Shown here: positions 16,284-23,713 of the stretch, piece after piece
How positions within the stretch are numbered: the stretch's first letter is position 1
How the letters are laid out: the number at the start of each line of letters is the position of its first letter
Origin: JAGNRR01 sp964612525
Lineage (GTDB): Bacteria > Bacteroidota > Bacteroidia > Chitinophagales > Chitinophagaceae
Length of the DNA: 31,137 nt
Assembly (NCBI GenBank): GCA_964612525.1
Contig: CAZTCQ010000021.1
Span: 1-31,137 of the forward strand
Reading direction: 5' to 3'
The notes under the pieces: generated by a model
What the model saw: only the letters and a program-made list of their open reading frames with translations
The model's database searches: none
Told to the model about the DNA's origin: nothing
Made by a program: the position numbers and the translations under genes

Positions 16284-17474
16284 TTAGAATTTACTAATTC
16301 TTATATGCTGATTATCTGTTTTTCCGTGTATGCTCAGAATATATTGTCCGCTCGGTAGGGACGCGGTATTAATTTCTTGACTCAACATTTTTTTCTTGTA
16401 GAATATGTATTGTCCAGAAATACTCATGAGGCTAATCCTAACTTCATCTGTATTAACGTCTAGTCGGAGAACGTCATGAACTGGGTTGGGATAAGCATTT
16501 GCTTTGTAGGCTTGTGTTTTTGATGCAAGGGGTTTATCGATTCCTAACGGAGTGTTTGTGCAAAATACACGGCTACCATTTATGGAAGAGTAGGTAGCTA
16601 AATCTGCCCAAATAGAATCTACCAATTGATTATAGTTATTTCGAATAGTGGAATGAACTAAAGTTGGAGCTACATAGTTAATCGGTGGTTTTTGTTCGTA
16701 AATACTCATATAGGTTACGAGTCCCGCAAGAAAATATAAACTGGGTCGGCCATGAGGAGCATTGTCTTCATACAAACTATCTAACGGAATCGTGTTGTAG
16801 GGAGCGGACGTCAAAATTTTAGACATAACCGGTCCGGCAGGAATCATTTTTACGCATTGAAATGGATGTTGCATTTCAAGCGAATCATGATATTCTTCAA
16901 ACCATTGATGGAACCCACCCAATGTGTAGGCATTATAATTTGCAAATTGCGCTGCGCTAGGAGGAAAAGTTGTCGGTGCATATTGACCCATATCTGGCCA
17001 GCTTTCATAAACGTAAATATCAGCGTTTGGTTCTTGATTATAGACCCAATTAATAATTTGATGGGAAGCATCGAGCGGAGAAACGGTGTCCATCCAATAA
17101 TTTGCATTTGGCGCTTGGTCTTGAATAAAATTAGCCGGTGCAATAAATACATTTGTAAAATCAGCATCGGAGAAAGGCTCCTGTTGTAAATCCCAAGGCC
17201 GTGGTACGCTATCATACCCCCAATTAGAATTAGTTATATTCATAGCATGCTGGCGCAAGAAGCCATATTGTCCAGTAGCAGCAAAATAATTATTGTCGTG
17301 CTGAGCTATAAGATAAAGCCAGTGAGCGACCGTGGTTTCATCACTGGGTGTGGCATACAGCGGTGGTCGGTGGTCCAGCAAACTGTGACCATACATATAG
17401 GTTGTTACTGAATCTTGTGCTTGAATAGAAAAGGTAGTTATTATGAAAAGAAAAAGGAGAAATGATTTTGGCAT
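16284..17474 (-). CDS. T9SS type A secreted protein, probably SGNH-hydrolase-like
   Basis: A 396-aa secreted protein with signal peptide MPKSFLLFLFIITTFSIQAQ. The last 75 residues are a type A sorting domain: AYPNPVHDVLRLDVN, MSISGQYIFYKKK, LPSGQYILSI and a final IRISKF. The middle has features of SGNH/GDSL-like enzymes: GHSLLDH near the N-terminus as a possible block I serine, the VYESWPDMGQY segment, and a late DNAPHGRPSLYFLAG, which fits the DxxH catalytic pair followed by G-x-Y-xxAG. The catalytic assignment is an inference. A plausible job is surface or extracellular esterase action on carbohydrate or cell-wall material. It lies just downstream of the interrupted lipoprotein gene on the same strand, with 37 bp between. 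Confidence 0.72.
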   Translation of the reverse strand: MPKSFLLFLFIITTFSIQAQDSVTTYMYGHSLLDHRPPLYATPSDETTVAHWLYLIAQHDNNYFAATGQYGFLRQHAMNITNSNWGYDSVPRPWDLQQEPFSDADFTNVFIAPANFIQDQAPNANYWMDTVSPLDASHQIINWVYNQEPNADIYVYESWPDMGQYAPTTFPPSAAQFANYNAYTLGGFHQWFEEYHDSLEMQHPFQCVKMIPAGPVMSKILTSAPYNTIPLDSLYEDNAPHGRPSLYFLAGLVTYMSIYEQKPPINYVAPTLVHSTIRNNYNQLVDSIWADLATYSSINGSRVFCTNTPLGIDKPLASKTQAYKANAYPNPVHDVLRLDVNTDEVRISLMSISGQYIFYKKKMLSQEINTASLPSGQYILSIHGKTDNQHIRISKF

Positions 17475-17511
17475 GGTACTAAAATTACTAATATATTTTA
17501 AAATTATTTTC

Positions 17512-18059
17512 CTACTCTATCAAGCATTTTATTTTGTGCTCCACTTGAAGGTCGCCACGGAATATTTTTTGAATGGTAATCTTCGTTTCTCCTTTTTCAA
17601 GAGCTTCAAAAANNNNNNNNNNNNNNNNNNNNNNNNNNNNNNNNNNNNNNNNNNNNNNNNNNNNNNNNNNNNNNNNNNNNNNNNNNNNNNNNNNNNNNNN
17701 NNNNNNNNNNNNCGGAATATTTTTTGAATGGTAATCTTCGTTTCTCCTTTTTCAAGAGCTTCAAAAATATAGGTTACGGTGGCCGCATCGCCACCCGGCA
17801 TTTTTGTTTTGTCGGGATGGGCGTAGTTCCTTTTTGTTCTAATAATTTTTAATAGGGTTTTGTCAGCCACAGATACTTTTTCTTTGATACCAACAGACCC
17901 ATGTGATTTAGCTTGGTAAAACGCCTTTTGTCCTTTGGACAGCGTAACGATTTTGCTAGTTTCTTTTAGTTCGATAATGCTTTTTTCAGGACGAAATGTT
18001 TTTTCCCCGCAGGAAGATAAAAGAATAATTAAGAAAAGGTAAACTGTAATTAGTTTCAT
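17512..18059 (-). CDS. Small lipoprotein, chagasin-like, split by a spurious gap
   Basis: The N-terminus MKLITVYLFLIILLSSCGEK is a lipoprotein signal with Cys17. The visible body includes IIELKETSKIVTLSKGQKAF, then a MPGGDAATVTYIFEALEKG segment followed by TKITIQKIF. This resembles chagasin/I42-type inhibitors, with a G-x-x-A-x-x-x-FxF-A--xG core, but I would not go further than chagasin-like. The gene is interrupted by 100 N at 17613-17712. The 55 bases either side of the gap are identical, so the gap is an assembly artefact. When the copies are merged, the frame continues as RGDLQVEHKIKCLIE and ends at a TAG at 17512-17514, giving 130 aa. Read across the N run as given, the frame is wrong. 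Confidence 0.7.
17558..17767. other. Scaffold gap flanked by identical 55-bp ends
   Basis: Bases 17558-17612 and 17713-17767 are identical over 55 positions and flank exactly 100 N (17613-17712). The pattern is two contigs that overlap by one assembly k-mer and were joined by a scaffolder with a fixed-length gap. It is not a biological repeat. Confidence 0.9.
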
Positions 18060-18148
18060 TTAGCGAAAGATAAAATCTTTACTTTAAAAAACAAGAACGA
18101 TTTGTTTTGAGTTGTCGGAAAGCTCATGCCAAAGCTGTAGGAATAACA

Positions 18149-18174
18149 AAGCCCTGAACGAATGTCCAGGGCTT
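18149..18174 (-). terminator. Hairpin downstream of phaC, weak terminator
   Basis: AAGCCCTG (18149-18156) and CAGGGCTT (18167-18174) form an 8-bp perfect stem with a 10-nt loop, 22 bp past the phaC stop. On the minus strand it is followed by TGTTATT, a poor T-tract, so termination may be partial. Confidence 0.5.
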
Positions 18175-18196
18175 AAAAATTTGAATAGCTAATAGC

Positions 18197-19249
18197 TTAT
18201 TTTGAGTGTTTTATCACAAACTTAGCAACGGCAGGAGCTAGCTCTTTCTGAGCGCGGCTACCTACGAACACACCAATATGTCCTCCGGGGTTTGCAAATG
18301 TTTCTTTATGTTTAGATCCTACTTTATCCATGATAGGTAAGGTGCTAGTATTTGGAATAATCGTGTCATGAGTAGCATACACATTCAAGAAGGGCGCCGT
18401 CATGTTTTTAAGATTGACTTTATGACCACCTAGCTCTAATTCACCTTTTATAAGTTTATTATCACGGAACAAATCCTTGATATATTTACGGAATAGCTCT
18501 CCTGGTATAGCGGGTAAGTCGGCTTTCCATTGCTCCATGCGCAAGAAGTTCATTAGTTTGGCTTCGTTGTCCAAATTGTTCATTACGCCTAGATATTTAC
18601 TAATATTCATTGAGGGTTTTAGCATAGCGAATCCTTCATCCAAAAGTTCGCCGCTGATTAAACCTTCACTATCTACCATGGCGTCTACGTCAATATCTTT
18701 TGTCCATTGATAAAGCATACACTCATTGCCTGAGAAATCATAAGGCGCAACGAAGGTGGTAAGACTATTTACTTTCTGAGGGTTGATAGAAGAATAAATC
18801 ATGCTAAAGGTTCCGCTTTGGCAGATGGATAGCAAATTAATTTTTGGCATCTTGTGCTTGGCACGTAAAAAGTCAACAGCATCATTAAAGTAACCAAGGA
18901 TGTAATCTTCCATAGTTAAATATTGATGCTTGCGCTCTGGGTAGCCCCAGTCCATAATATAAACTTCCAAGCCTTCATCGAGCAAACGGCGCATCAAGCT
19001 ACGGTCCGGCTGAAGGTCCAAAATCGTCTGACGGTTCATTAAGGCAAAAGAAACCAAACATGGGATTTTACACTTTGGTTTTTTATCAGTTTTGTAACGA
19101 TACATTTTAATGTGGTCCTGCTCCCAAACTAATTCTTTCGGTGCAGTCGCTACGTCTACTTCTTCAATTCCTTGAAGCACTTCGTATCCTTTTTGTAACT
19201 TCTGGGCGGTTTCACCCATGGCGTGTATGGCCTTTGGAAAATCTATCAT
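18197..19249 (-). CDS. phaC: Poly(3-hydroxyalkanoate) synthase, class III-type catalytic subunit
   Basis: A 350-aa protein, the size of class III PhaC, which polymerises (R)-3-hydroxyacyl-CoA into PHA at the granule surface together with PhaE. Family blocks are visible: FALMNRQTILDLQPDRSLMRRLLDEG, VYIMDWGYPERKHQYLTMEDYI, then the nucleophile region INLLSICQSGTFSM with Cys143, FVAPYDFSGN, MEQWKADLPAIPGE, YATHDTIIP with Asp295, and NPGGHIGVFVGS with His324. The triad Cys-Asp-His is complete. The lipase-like box is S-I-C-Q-S instead of the usual G-x-C-x-G, which is unusual. It is probably soluble and granule-bound. A TAATTTTG -7 box lies inside a dyad at 19265-19284. The tailed PhaE subunit is encoded 2 kb upstream on the same strand and is separated by a terminator. 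Confidence 0.92.
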   Translation of the reverse strand: MIDFPKAIHAMGETAQKLQKGYEVLQGIEEVDVATAPKELVWEQDHIKMYRYKTDKKPKCKIPCLVSFALMNRQTILDLQPDRSLMRRLLDEGLEVYIMDWGYPERKHQYLTMEDYILGYFNDAVDFLRAKHKMPKINLLSICQSGTFSMIYSSINPQKVNSLTTFVAPYDFSGNECMLYQWTKDIDVDAMVDSEGLISGELLDEGFAMLKPSMNISKYLGVMNNLDNEAKLMNFLRMEQWKADLPAIPGELFRKYIKDLFRDNKLIKGELELGGHKVNLKNMTAPFLNVYATHDTIIPNTSTLPIMDKVGSKHKETFANPGGHIGVFVGSRAQKELAPAVAKFVIKHSK

Positions 19250-19264
19250 TTTCTACTTTTTTAA

Positions 19265-19284
19265 GAATGGCAAAATTACCATTC
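19265..19284 (-). promoter_or_regulatory. phaC promoter -7 box enclosed by an inverted repeat
   Basis: On the minus strand TAATTTTG (plus coordinates 19271-19278) fits TAnnTTTG, about 20 bp before the phaC ATG. GAATGG (19265-19270) and CCATTC (19279-19284) are exact reverse complements flanking exactly those eight bases. A repressor bound here would cover the -7 box. The regulator is unknown. Confidence 0.45.
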
Positions 19285-19323
19285 CTTATCATCTAAACCT
19301 CGGACTAGGCAATGAATTTGGTG

Positions 19324-19788
19324 TTAAGCTTTACGTTTCAACATTGTTTTCAGCTTAAAGCCAATAACATTACGCAGAATATGAAAACCGCTTATTTTGT
19401 TAGCGTCATCTGTCTCATATCGAACAATTTTAAAATCTTTATACCTCCCATACTCAGAGATTACTGTTTCGAAATACCCCCAAACTTTTATTTGGTAGTA
19501 AAATTTTCTGTAGGAGATGGTCTTTGATAAATTTTCCTTGGGGAACTCTGCTTCGTAGCGCAATGGGAATTTGCTTCGAATTTGTTTTATGTATTTCATC
19601 ACATCTTTCTTCCCATTAATTCGCTGTGATTGAATACTAATTCGACTAACAGATACGGGCTTTATAGTCACGGTCACGTCGTCTTCCATTAGATTAGCTA
19701 TTTCTTCGTAGTTCTTTTCATTCCAAGCCGTTTGCATTCTTGAGAAGAGATCCTTTATCAAAGAATCAAAATTTATTAATTTAGGCAT
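19324..19788 (-). CDS. NTF2/SnoaL-like small protein
   Basis: A 154-aa protein. The ATG at 19788 (MPKLINFDSLIKDLFSRMQTAWNEK) is preferred over an in-frame TTG nine codons upstream. The opening helix followed by AWNEKNYEEIANLMEDDVTVTI is the typical entry of NTF2-like (SnoaL, DUF4440-type) folds. Next come INGKKDVMKYIKQI and a run of long beta strands including FYYQIKVWGYFETVIS and FKIVRYETDDANKISGF. The C-terminus is basic (FKLKTMLKRKA). There is no signal peptide. The ligand or reaction cannot be read. It lies 74 bp upstream of phaC on the same strand, so it may share the PHA transcript, but a separate phaC promoter is visible in the gap. Confidence 0.6.
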   Translation of the reverse strand: MPKLINFDSLIKDLFSRMQTAWNEKNYEEIANLMEDDVTVTIKPVSVSRISIQSQRINGKKDVMKYIKQIRSKFPLRYEAEFPKENLSKTISYRKFYYQIKVWGYFETVISEYGRYKDFKIVRYETDDANKISGFHILRNVIGFKLKTMLKRKA

Positions 19789-19919
19789 AATTGGTTGATT
19801 ATCAGGTGGTAGCAATAATACTATTGTTTTTGAATAAATTAAATTTTTAAGCCTCCCCTTCCTTCATGACAACAACATTGAAAATTCTGTTTACAAAATT
19901 TTTAGTGTTCAGTTCCAGC

Positions 19920-21238
19920 TTAATTCTGAATGTATACCATCTCAACGGTATGTTCAGGGAACTTAAAATAGGTAGCATTCAAACTCTCGTAAGTATGATT
20001 TTCTAATCCAGAAATAAAAAAGTTATACTTGTCCCAAGTCCAAGTGAAGTGCAAACTATCTTTTCTGATAATGGCTGCTTGTGAATATCCTTTTTCCAGA
20101 GTGGATAAAAACCAAAACTCATAGGGCCCTGCCCAAGAATCTAATAGCAATTTAGTTGGAATCTGATCCTCATAGATCACGACCCTTTTCTCTTTATATA
20201 GTTCAGAATTACTAATTATTGCCCGCTTCCAATCAAGCATATCTGTGTACAGCGCTGATGTATGTAAAATTCGTATCGCAAATAAAGTCAATATCAATAT
20301 GGGAGCAAGTCGTTTAAGGATTCGCCAGTTAGTGCTTCTGTTTTGGTAATAGGTGACTACCTCAGAAACAAAGGGAATCACCAAAAATAGAGTGAGTAAT
20401 AAATATTGATTCTCAAGATAGAACTGACGTACACCTTGCTCGTAACAGACATTTACAATAAGTAGGTATCCAAAAAAGAAAGCACTCATAATTGTCAATT
20501 GGAACCATTTTTTCTCCTTACTAAAATAGAACATAGTAAGTATGAGGAGGGTGATTAAAAAATAGAAATCATGAATTAAATAATTTAAAAAATTACTATT
20601 GGATTGGAGCGTAAAATAATCGGGGAATAAGCGACCAAAGTTGGCCAAACCTCCGAAGGCAGTTTGTTCATAGTGAGCCCGAAATATAAGAGTTCGACTG
20701 AGTGCGATAAATAGATACGTGAATACAGCTCCGGTTAATATTTTATTAGAAATTTTGTTTTGGCCGTAATGAAAGACGTGAAAAAATANNNNNNNNNNNN
20801 NNNNNNNNNNNNNNNNNNNNNNNNNNNNNNNNNNNNNNNNNNNNNNNNNNNNNNNNNNNNNNNNNNNNNNNNNNNNNNNNNNNNNNNNGAAAAAATACAG
20901 CACTGAACAAGTACATGAGAGGCTGAGTACAAAATCGTAATGTCGCTCAAGGAAAGACCAAACTTGGCACCCACCAATGGCAGAAGCTGAGTGAGTACCG
21001 CCACGAATCGCAAGTTTTGAATGGCAGGCGTTTCGGTTCTTAACAACTGAAACAAGTGAAAAGCAGAATCCAATGTTCCTATTCGTTCTTTATAAAAAAA
21101 TAGGGCAAGAGCAAATAGAACTAGAAAAGAAGCGTATCCAAAAATGAGTATCTCCTTCTTTGTAAAGACCGTGTTTTCTCTCATGTAAGGATTAAAGTTA
21201 AACTGTAAATCGTTATTCGATGAAGGGGGGTGTATCAT
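19920..21238 (-). CDS. Polytopic GT-C-like membrane protein, interrupted by N gap
   Basis: Two pieces of one gene are separated by 100 N at 20789-20888. The N-terminal piece (about 117 aa from the ATG at 21238, or M19) has a TM segment EILIFGYASFLVLFALALFFY. It is followed by GTLDSAFHLFQLL and RFVAVLTQLLPLVGAKFG, a pattern like the first loop of GT-C membrane glycosyltransferases, where an acidic residue in that loop is catalytic. The C-terminal piece has at least five more hydrophobic segments and a soluble tail with LDSWAGPYEFWFLSTLEKG. The two pieces are in different frames across the N run as drawn, so the real gap length is not 100. Merging a shared 9-bp end and removing one T from a T6 run would give one frame of about 402 aa. 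Substrate and role are unknown. Confidence 0.55.
20780..20897. other. Scaffold gap with 9-bp identical edges
   Basis: Exactly 100 N (20789-20888) lie between two copies of GAAAAAATA (20780-20788 and 20889-20897). As at the other gap, a short overlap between the contigs is possible. The stretch is low-complexity, so chance identity cannot be excluded. Confidence 0.6.
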
Positions 21239-21286
21239 GAAGTAAGGATCAGCTCGTCTTGGCTACATTTTTTTAAAGTTAAGGAA

Positions 21287-21319
21287 TAAAAAAATCCCTC
21301 ACGCCAGGCGTGAGGGATT
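21287..21319 (-). terminator. Strong Rho-independent terminator after phaE
   Basis: AATCCCTCACGCC (21293-21305) and GGCGTGAGGGATT (21307-21319) are exact reverse complements. Read on the minus strand, the hairpin is followed by seven T (A-run 21288-21294). It lies about 20 bp past the phaE stop and separates phaE from the membrane-protein gene downstream. Confidence 0.9.
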
Positions 21320-21340
21320 CTAGTGTATAGTTAAAAAAGC

Positions 21341-22828
21341 TTACTTCTTACGAGCAGTTTTTTTAGCGGTTGCTTTTTTGGCTGTGCTCTTTTTAGCAGT
21401 AGCTTTCTTTGCAGTAGCTTTTTTAGCCGTTGTTGCTTTCGCTTTTGGAGCTGCTTTCGTTGCTGTTTTTACAGTTGCCTTAGCTGCTTTTTTTACTGTA
21501 GAAGTTGCTTTCTTAGCAGTTTCTGTAACAGTAGTTGCGTTTTCACGCAAAAGGTTGCGAAGCTCTTTGTTCATTTCGTACATGCTTTTGTACATGCTGT
21601 CCATTTCAGTACGAGTAACGATTGGCAAGTTGCTCAATGTGTTCTCCACTTGCTCGTCCATTTGCTTTTTCAAACGGAAGCCAAGCGAAGACATTTCAGC
21701 TTGTAACTGAGAGAAATGCTCACTACCAAACAATTCTACCATTTCTGCATCCATAGAGTTCAAAAAGTCAGTGTAGAATGCCATGAAGTTTTCAATGCTC
21801 TCACCTTTTTGTACTTTCTCATTAAGCGTAGTAGCAAAGTTTTGGATTGCTTTGTTTCCTTTTTCGTACATCATGAATTTCATCTGCGTGTTCTTCATGT
21901 TGAACTTCACCATTTTGTCATTGATTTCTCTCATGGTTTCCACCATTTTCTTATCAGCGTTTGGTGTCATCATTTTCATGAATGGATTGCTCGAGTGATC
22001 AAACTGGCCTTGCATCATGTTGTACATACTCATCATTTGCTCAAATGGTTGCTTCATGCTATTCTGCATGTTGTTTTCCATATGGCTTTTCATGGTTTGG
22101 TATGCAGGGTTGCTCCCCAACCAATCGTTATTTGACATTTTTTGCATTTGGTTCATCCAGTTGCTGTACATTTCGTTCATGTTGTTATCTGGCATGAAAG
22201 AAAACATTTTATCCATAATGTCTTTCGTCATTTCTGGGCTAAAGCTTTTGGTGAACGTTTCCATATCAAATTTACCATTCTGTAATTGCTCCATCATTGG
22301 CAACCAAGTTTGAAACATTTTAGTATAAGTATCCGCATTGTTGAACATAGTTGTGAAGAAACCTTTTTGGTCACCGCTCATCATAGTGTTCAATTGCTCT
22401 TGAAAATTAGCCGTCATGTTTTTGTTCCACTCAGTCATTTGCGCGCTAGCCTTTTCCATGCTTTCTTGCCAATTGTTCATCGGGCTATCGCCCATTAAGT
22501 TAGCCATCGGATTGTTTTTCATCATTTCGGCCATCATGTTTTGAGACATCATGTTTTGCATGTTGCCCATTTGGTTTTGATACCAGTTTGTGAAAAAGTC
22601 AGTTGGGTTTGTGCCATTGCTTTTTGTATCATTTTTGCTCCAAAAAGCTTGCTGTGTTTCCATCCAGTTTTTAAAGTAATCGTTGTTCTTGCCATCAAAC
22701 GATTTCATGAATTCTTTATTCATGTTCTCGGTTGTTTTCGTAAGGTTCTCCATGTTTTCTTGCGCTTGTTTCGCCCAATCAGTGAACATGTTTGTTGCGC
22801 TTCCGTTTTTTTTAGTTTTAGTTGCCAT
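21341..22828 (-). CDS. phaE: PHA synthase subunit PhaE-like with histone-H1-like tail
   Basis: A 495-aa protein, long for PhaE (about 360 aa in class III systems). The N-terminus has MFTDWAKQAQENMENLTK and WMETQQAFWSKND, the W-x-Q-x-FW type start of PhaE. Residues about 85-300 are very rich in Met, Asn and Gln (for example MQNMMSQNMMAEMMKNNPM). The region QMDEQVENTLSNLPIVTRTEMD, followed by SMYEMNKELRNLLRE, matches the C-terminal PhaE coiled-coil motif (LP-TR-E-D-x-x-K). The last 65 residues are nearly all Lys, Ala and Thr, with five tandem TAKKA-type pentads ending KKTARKK. This resembles the DNA-binding tails of histone H1, PhaF and PhaM. PhaE activates PhaC. A nucleoid-binding function for the tail is inferred. 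A minus-strand TACTTTTG -7 box is at 22888-22895, and a strong terminator follows the gene. Confidence 0.85.
   Translation of the reverse strand: MATKTKKNGSATNMFTDWAKQAQENMENLTKTTENMNKEFMKSFDGKNNDYFKNWMETQQAFWSKNDTKSNGTNPTDFFTNWYQNQMGNMQNMMSQNMMAEMMKNNPMANLMGDSPMNNWQESMEKASAQMTEWNKNMTANFQEQLNTMMSGDQKGFFTTMFNNADTYTKMFQTWLPMMEQLQNGKFDMETFTKSFSPEMTKDIMDKMFSFMPDNNMNEMYSNWMNQMQKMSNNDWLGSNPAYQTMKSHMENNMQNSMKQPFEQMMSMYNMMQGQFDHSSNPFMKMMTPNADKKMVETMREINDKMVKFNMKNTQMKFMMYEKGNKAIQNFATTLNEKVQKGESIENFMAFYTDFLNSMDAEMVELFGSEHFSQLQAEMSSLGFRLKKQMDEQVENTLSNLPIVTRTEMDSMYKSMYEMNKELRNLLRENATTVTETAKKATSTVKKAAKATVKTATKAAPKAKATTAKKATAKKATAKKSTAKKATAKKTARKK
21348..21430. repeat. Short tandem repeat coding the Lys/Ala tail
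   Basis: Near-identical 15-bp units of the type GCAGTAGCTTTTTTA encode the TAKKA pentads of the PhaE-like tail. Wobble positions vary between units, so selection seems to act on the protein. Such repeats can expand or contract by slippage. Confidence 0.6.
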
Positions 22829-23161
22829 AACTTGTTTGTTTTAATTTTTATGTCCTAGCCTTCTAGGTTTTTTTCAATTTTGAAATGCAAAAGTAGAAAC
22901 CTTTGGTTGTGAAAGAACGCGTTTTTGTAAATAAGTTGTTACTGAGACTAACATTAACATGATGGTAGCCATGCATATTAATAATAAATTAACCAAATAA
23001 GAGCCTTTTGAGTAAAAACAACTGCTTTATAAGAAAAATAGAGCGAGCTAGCGATATTAATAAGCTCGTAGACAGATGTCTCACAATACGTCATAAAAAA
23101 ATGAGTGGACTTACTACAACCTTCCTACTACGGATTACCTTTGCGCCAAAATTTATAAAAA
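22829..23161. promoter_or_regulatory. Divergent phaE/phaJ intergenic region
   Basis: This 333-bp non-coding stretch holds the promoters of both genes. For phaE, TACTTTTG is read on the minus strand at 22888-22895, giving a leader of about 55 nt. For phaJ, TACCTTTG is at 23136-23143, giving a short leader of about 12 nt. Both match TAnnTTTG. Neither has a clear -33 TTG at the standard spacing. No other feature was seen, and open frames crossing this stretch lack family features. Confidence 0.5.
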
Positions 23162-23575
23162 ATGATAAAAGTAGGAGACGAATTCACACACGATTTTTCA
23201 TTCACTCAAGAGCAGGTGAACACATTTGCCGAGATAACGGGAGACACCAATCCATTACACATAGACGAGCAGGCAGGGGCAGATAGCATTTTTGGGAAGC
23301 GTATTATGCATGGTCATTTAAGCCAAAGCGTATTCACAAAAATATTTGGTACCATGCTTCACAATGATGGTCATATATACATGATGCAAAAATCACAGTT
23401 TTACGCGCCAATGTTTGTAGATACAACTTATCGAGCGGTAATTACGGTAAAAGAAATTTTCCCGGAGAAGAATAGAGTCTCTTACGAAACGAAAGTAATA
23501 GATCCAGCGGACGATAAAGTTTGTGTAAACGGTGAAGCGCTTCTTATGAATAAGAAAGTTTACGTTTGGGAATAG
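23162..23575 (+). CDS. phaJ: (R)-specific enoyl-CoA hydratase, MaoC family
   Basis: A 137-aa single hot-dog protein that fits PhaJ. It hydrates trans-2-enoyl-CoA from beta-oxidation to (R)-3-hydroxyacyl-CoA, the substrate of PhaC. The R-hydratase motif is clear in FAEITGDTNPLHIDEQAG, with catalytic Asp28 and His33. RIMHGHLSQSVFTKIFG follows and corresponds to the usual GRIVHGML substrate-loop helix. The length is typical. The ATG at 23162 gives MIKVGDEFTHDFSFTQEQV. It is divergent from phaE and ends at a strong terminator, so it is a single-gene unit. Other MaoC proteins act in fatty acid synthesis. The position beside phaE and phaC favours the PHA role. Confidence 0.9.
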   Translation: MIKVGDEFTHDFSFTQEQVNTFAEITGDTNPLHIDEQAGADSIFGKRIMHGHLSQSVFTKIFGTMLHNDGHIYMMQKSQFYAPMFVDTTYRAVITVKEIFPEKNRVSYETKVIDPADDKVCVNGEALLMNKKVYVWE

Positions 23576-23598
23576 TGTATTTTGAAGGATAAAAAATT

Positions 23599-23625
23599 AG
23601 GCAGCTCTCAAGGCTGCCTTTTTTT
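23599..23625 (+). terminator. Rho-independent terminator after phaJ, probably bidirectional
   Basis: AGGCAGC (23599-23605) and GCTGCCT (23613-23619) form a 7-bp stem with a 7-nt loop, followed by seven T on the plus strand. An A-run precedes it, so on the minus strand it also has a T-tract and may serve the SprB-repeat gene ending at 23714. Confidence 0.85.
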
Positions 23626-23713
23626 ATTCTACAAAAAAAATGAAATTCTTAAATCTTTAGCGCGCTGCTTGAGTGTGTATCTCTTCGTTTATCGACTTGA
23701 TGAGAAATAGTGT

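Noticed and set aside
16850..17215. Open frames on both strands inside the SGNH-like T9SS gene
   Set aside because: These are out-of-frame shadows of a gene with a clear signal peptide and sorting domain. They have no motifs.
17443..17727. Plus-strand open frame running into the N gap
   Set aside because: It depends on unknown bases and lies over the false gap and the T9SS signal peptide region.
21378..22858. Several long plus-strand open frames opposite phaE
   Set aside because: They are antisense to the low-complexity, Met/Asn/Lys-rich phaE-like gene. They encode Phe/His/Cys-rich sequence without family motifs or promoters.
23008..23286. 92-aa plus-strand open frame before phaJ
   Set aside because: It overlaps the start of phaJ in another frame and has no recognisable domain. 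The -7 box at 23136 fits phaJ.
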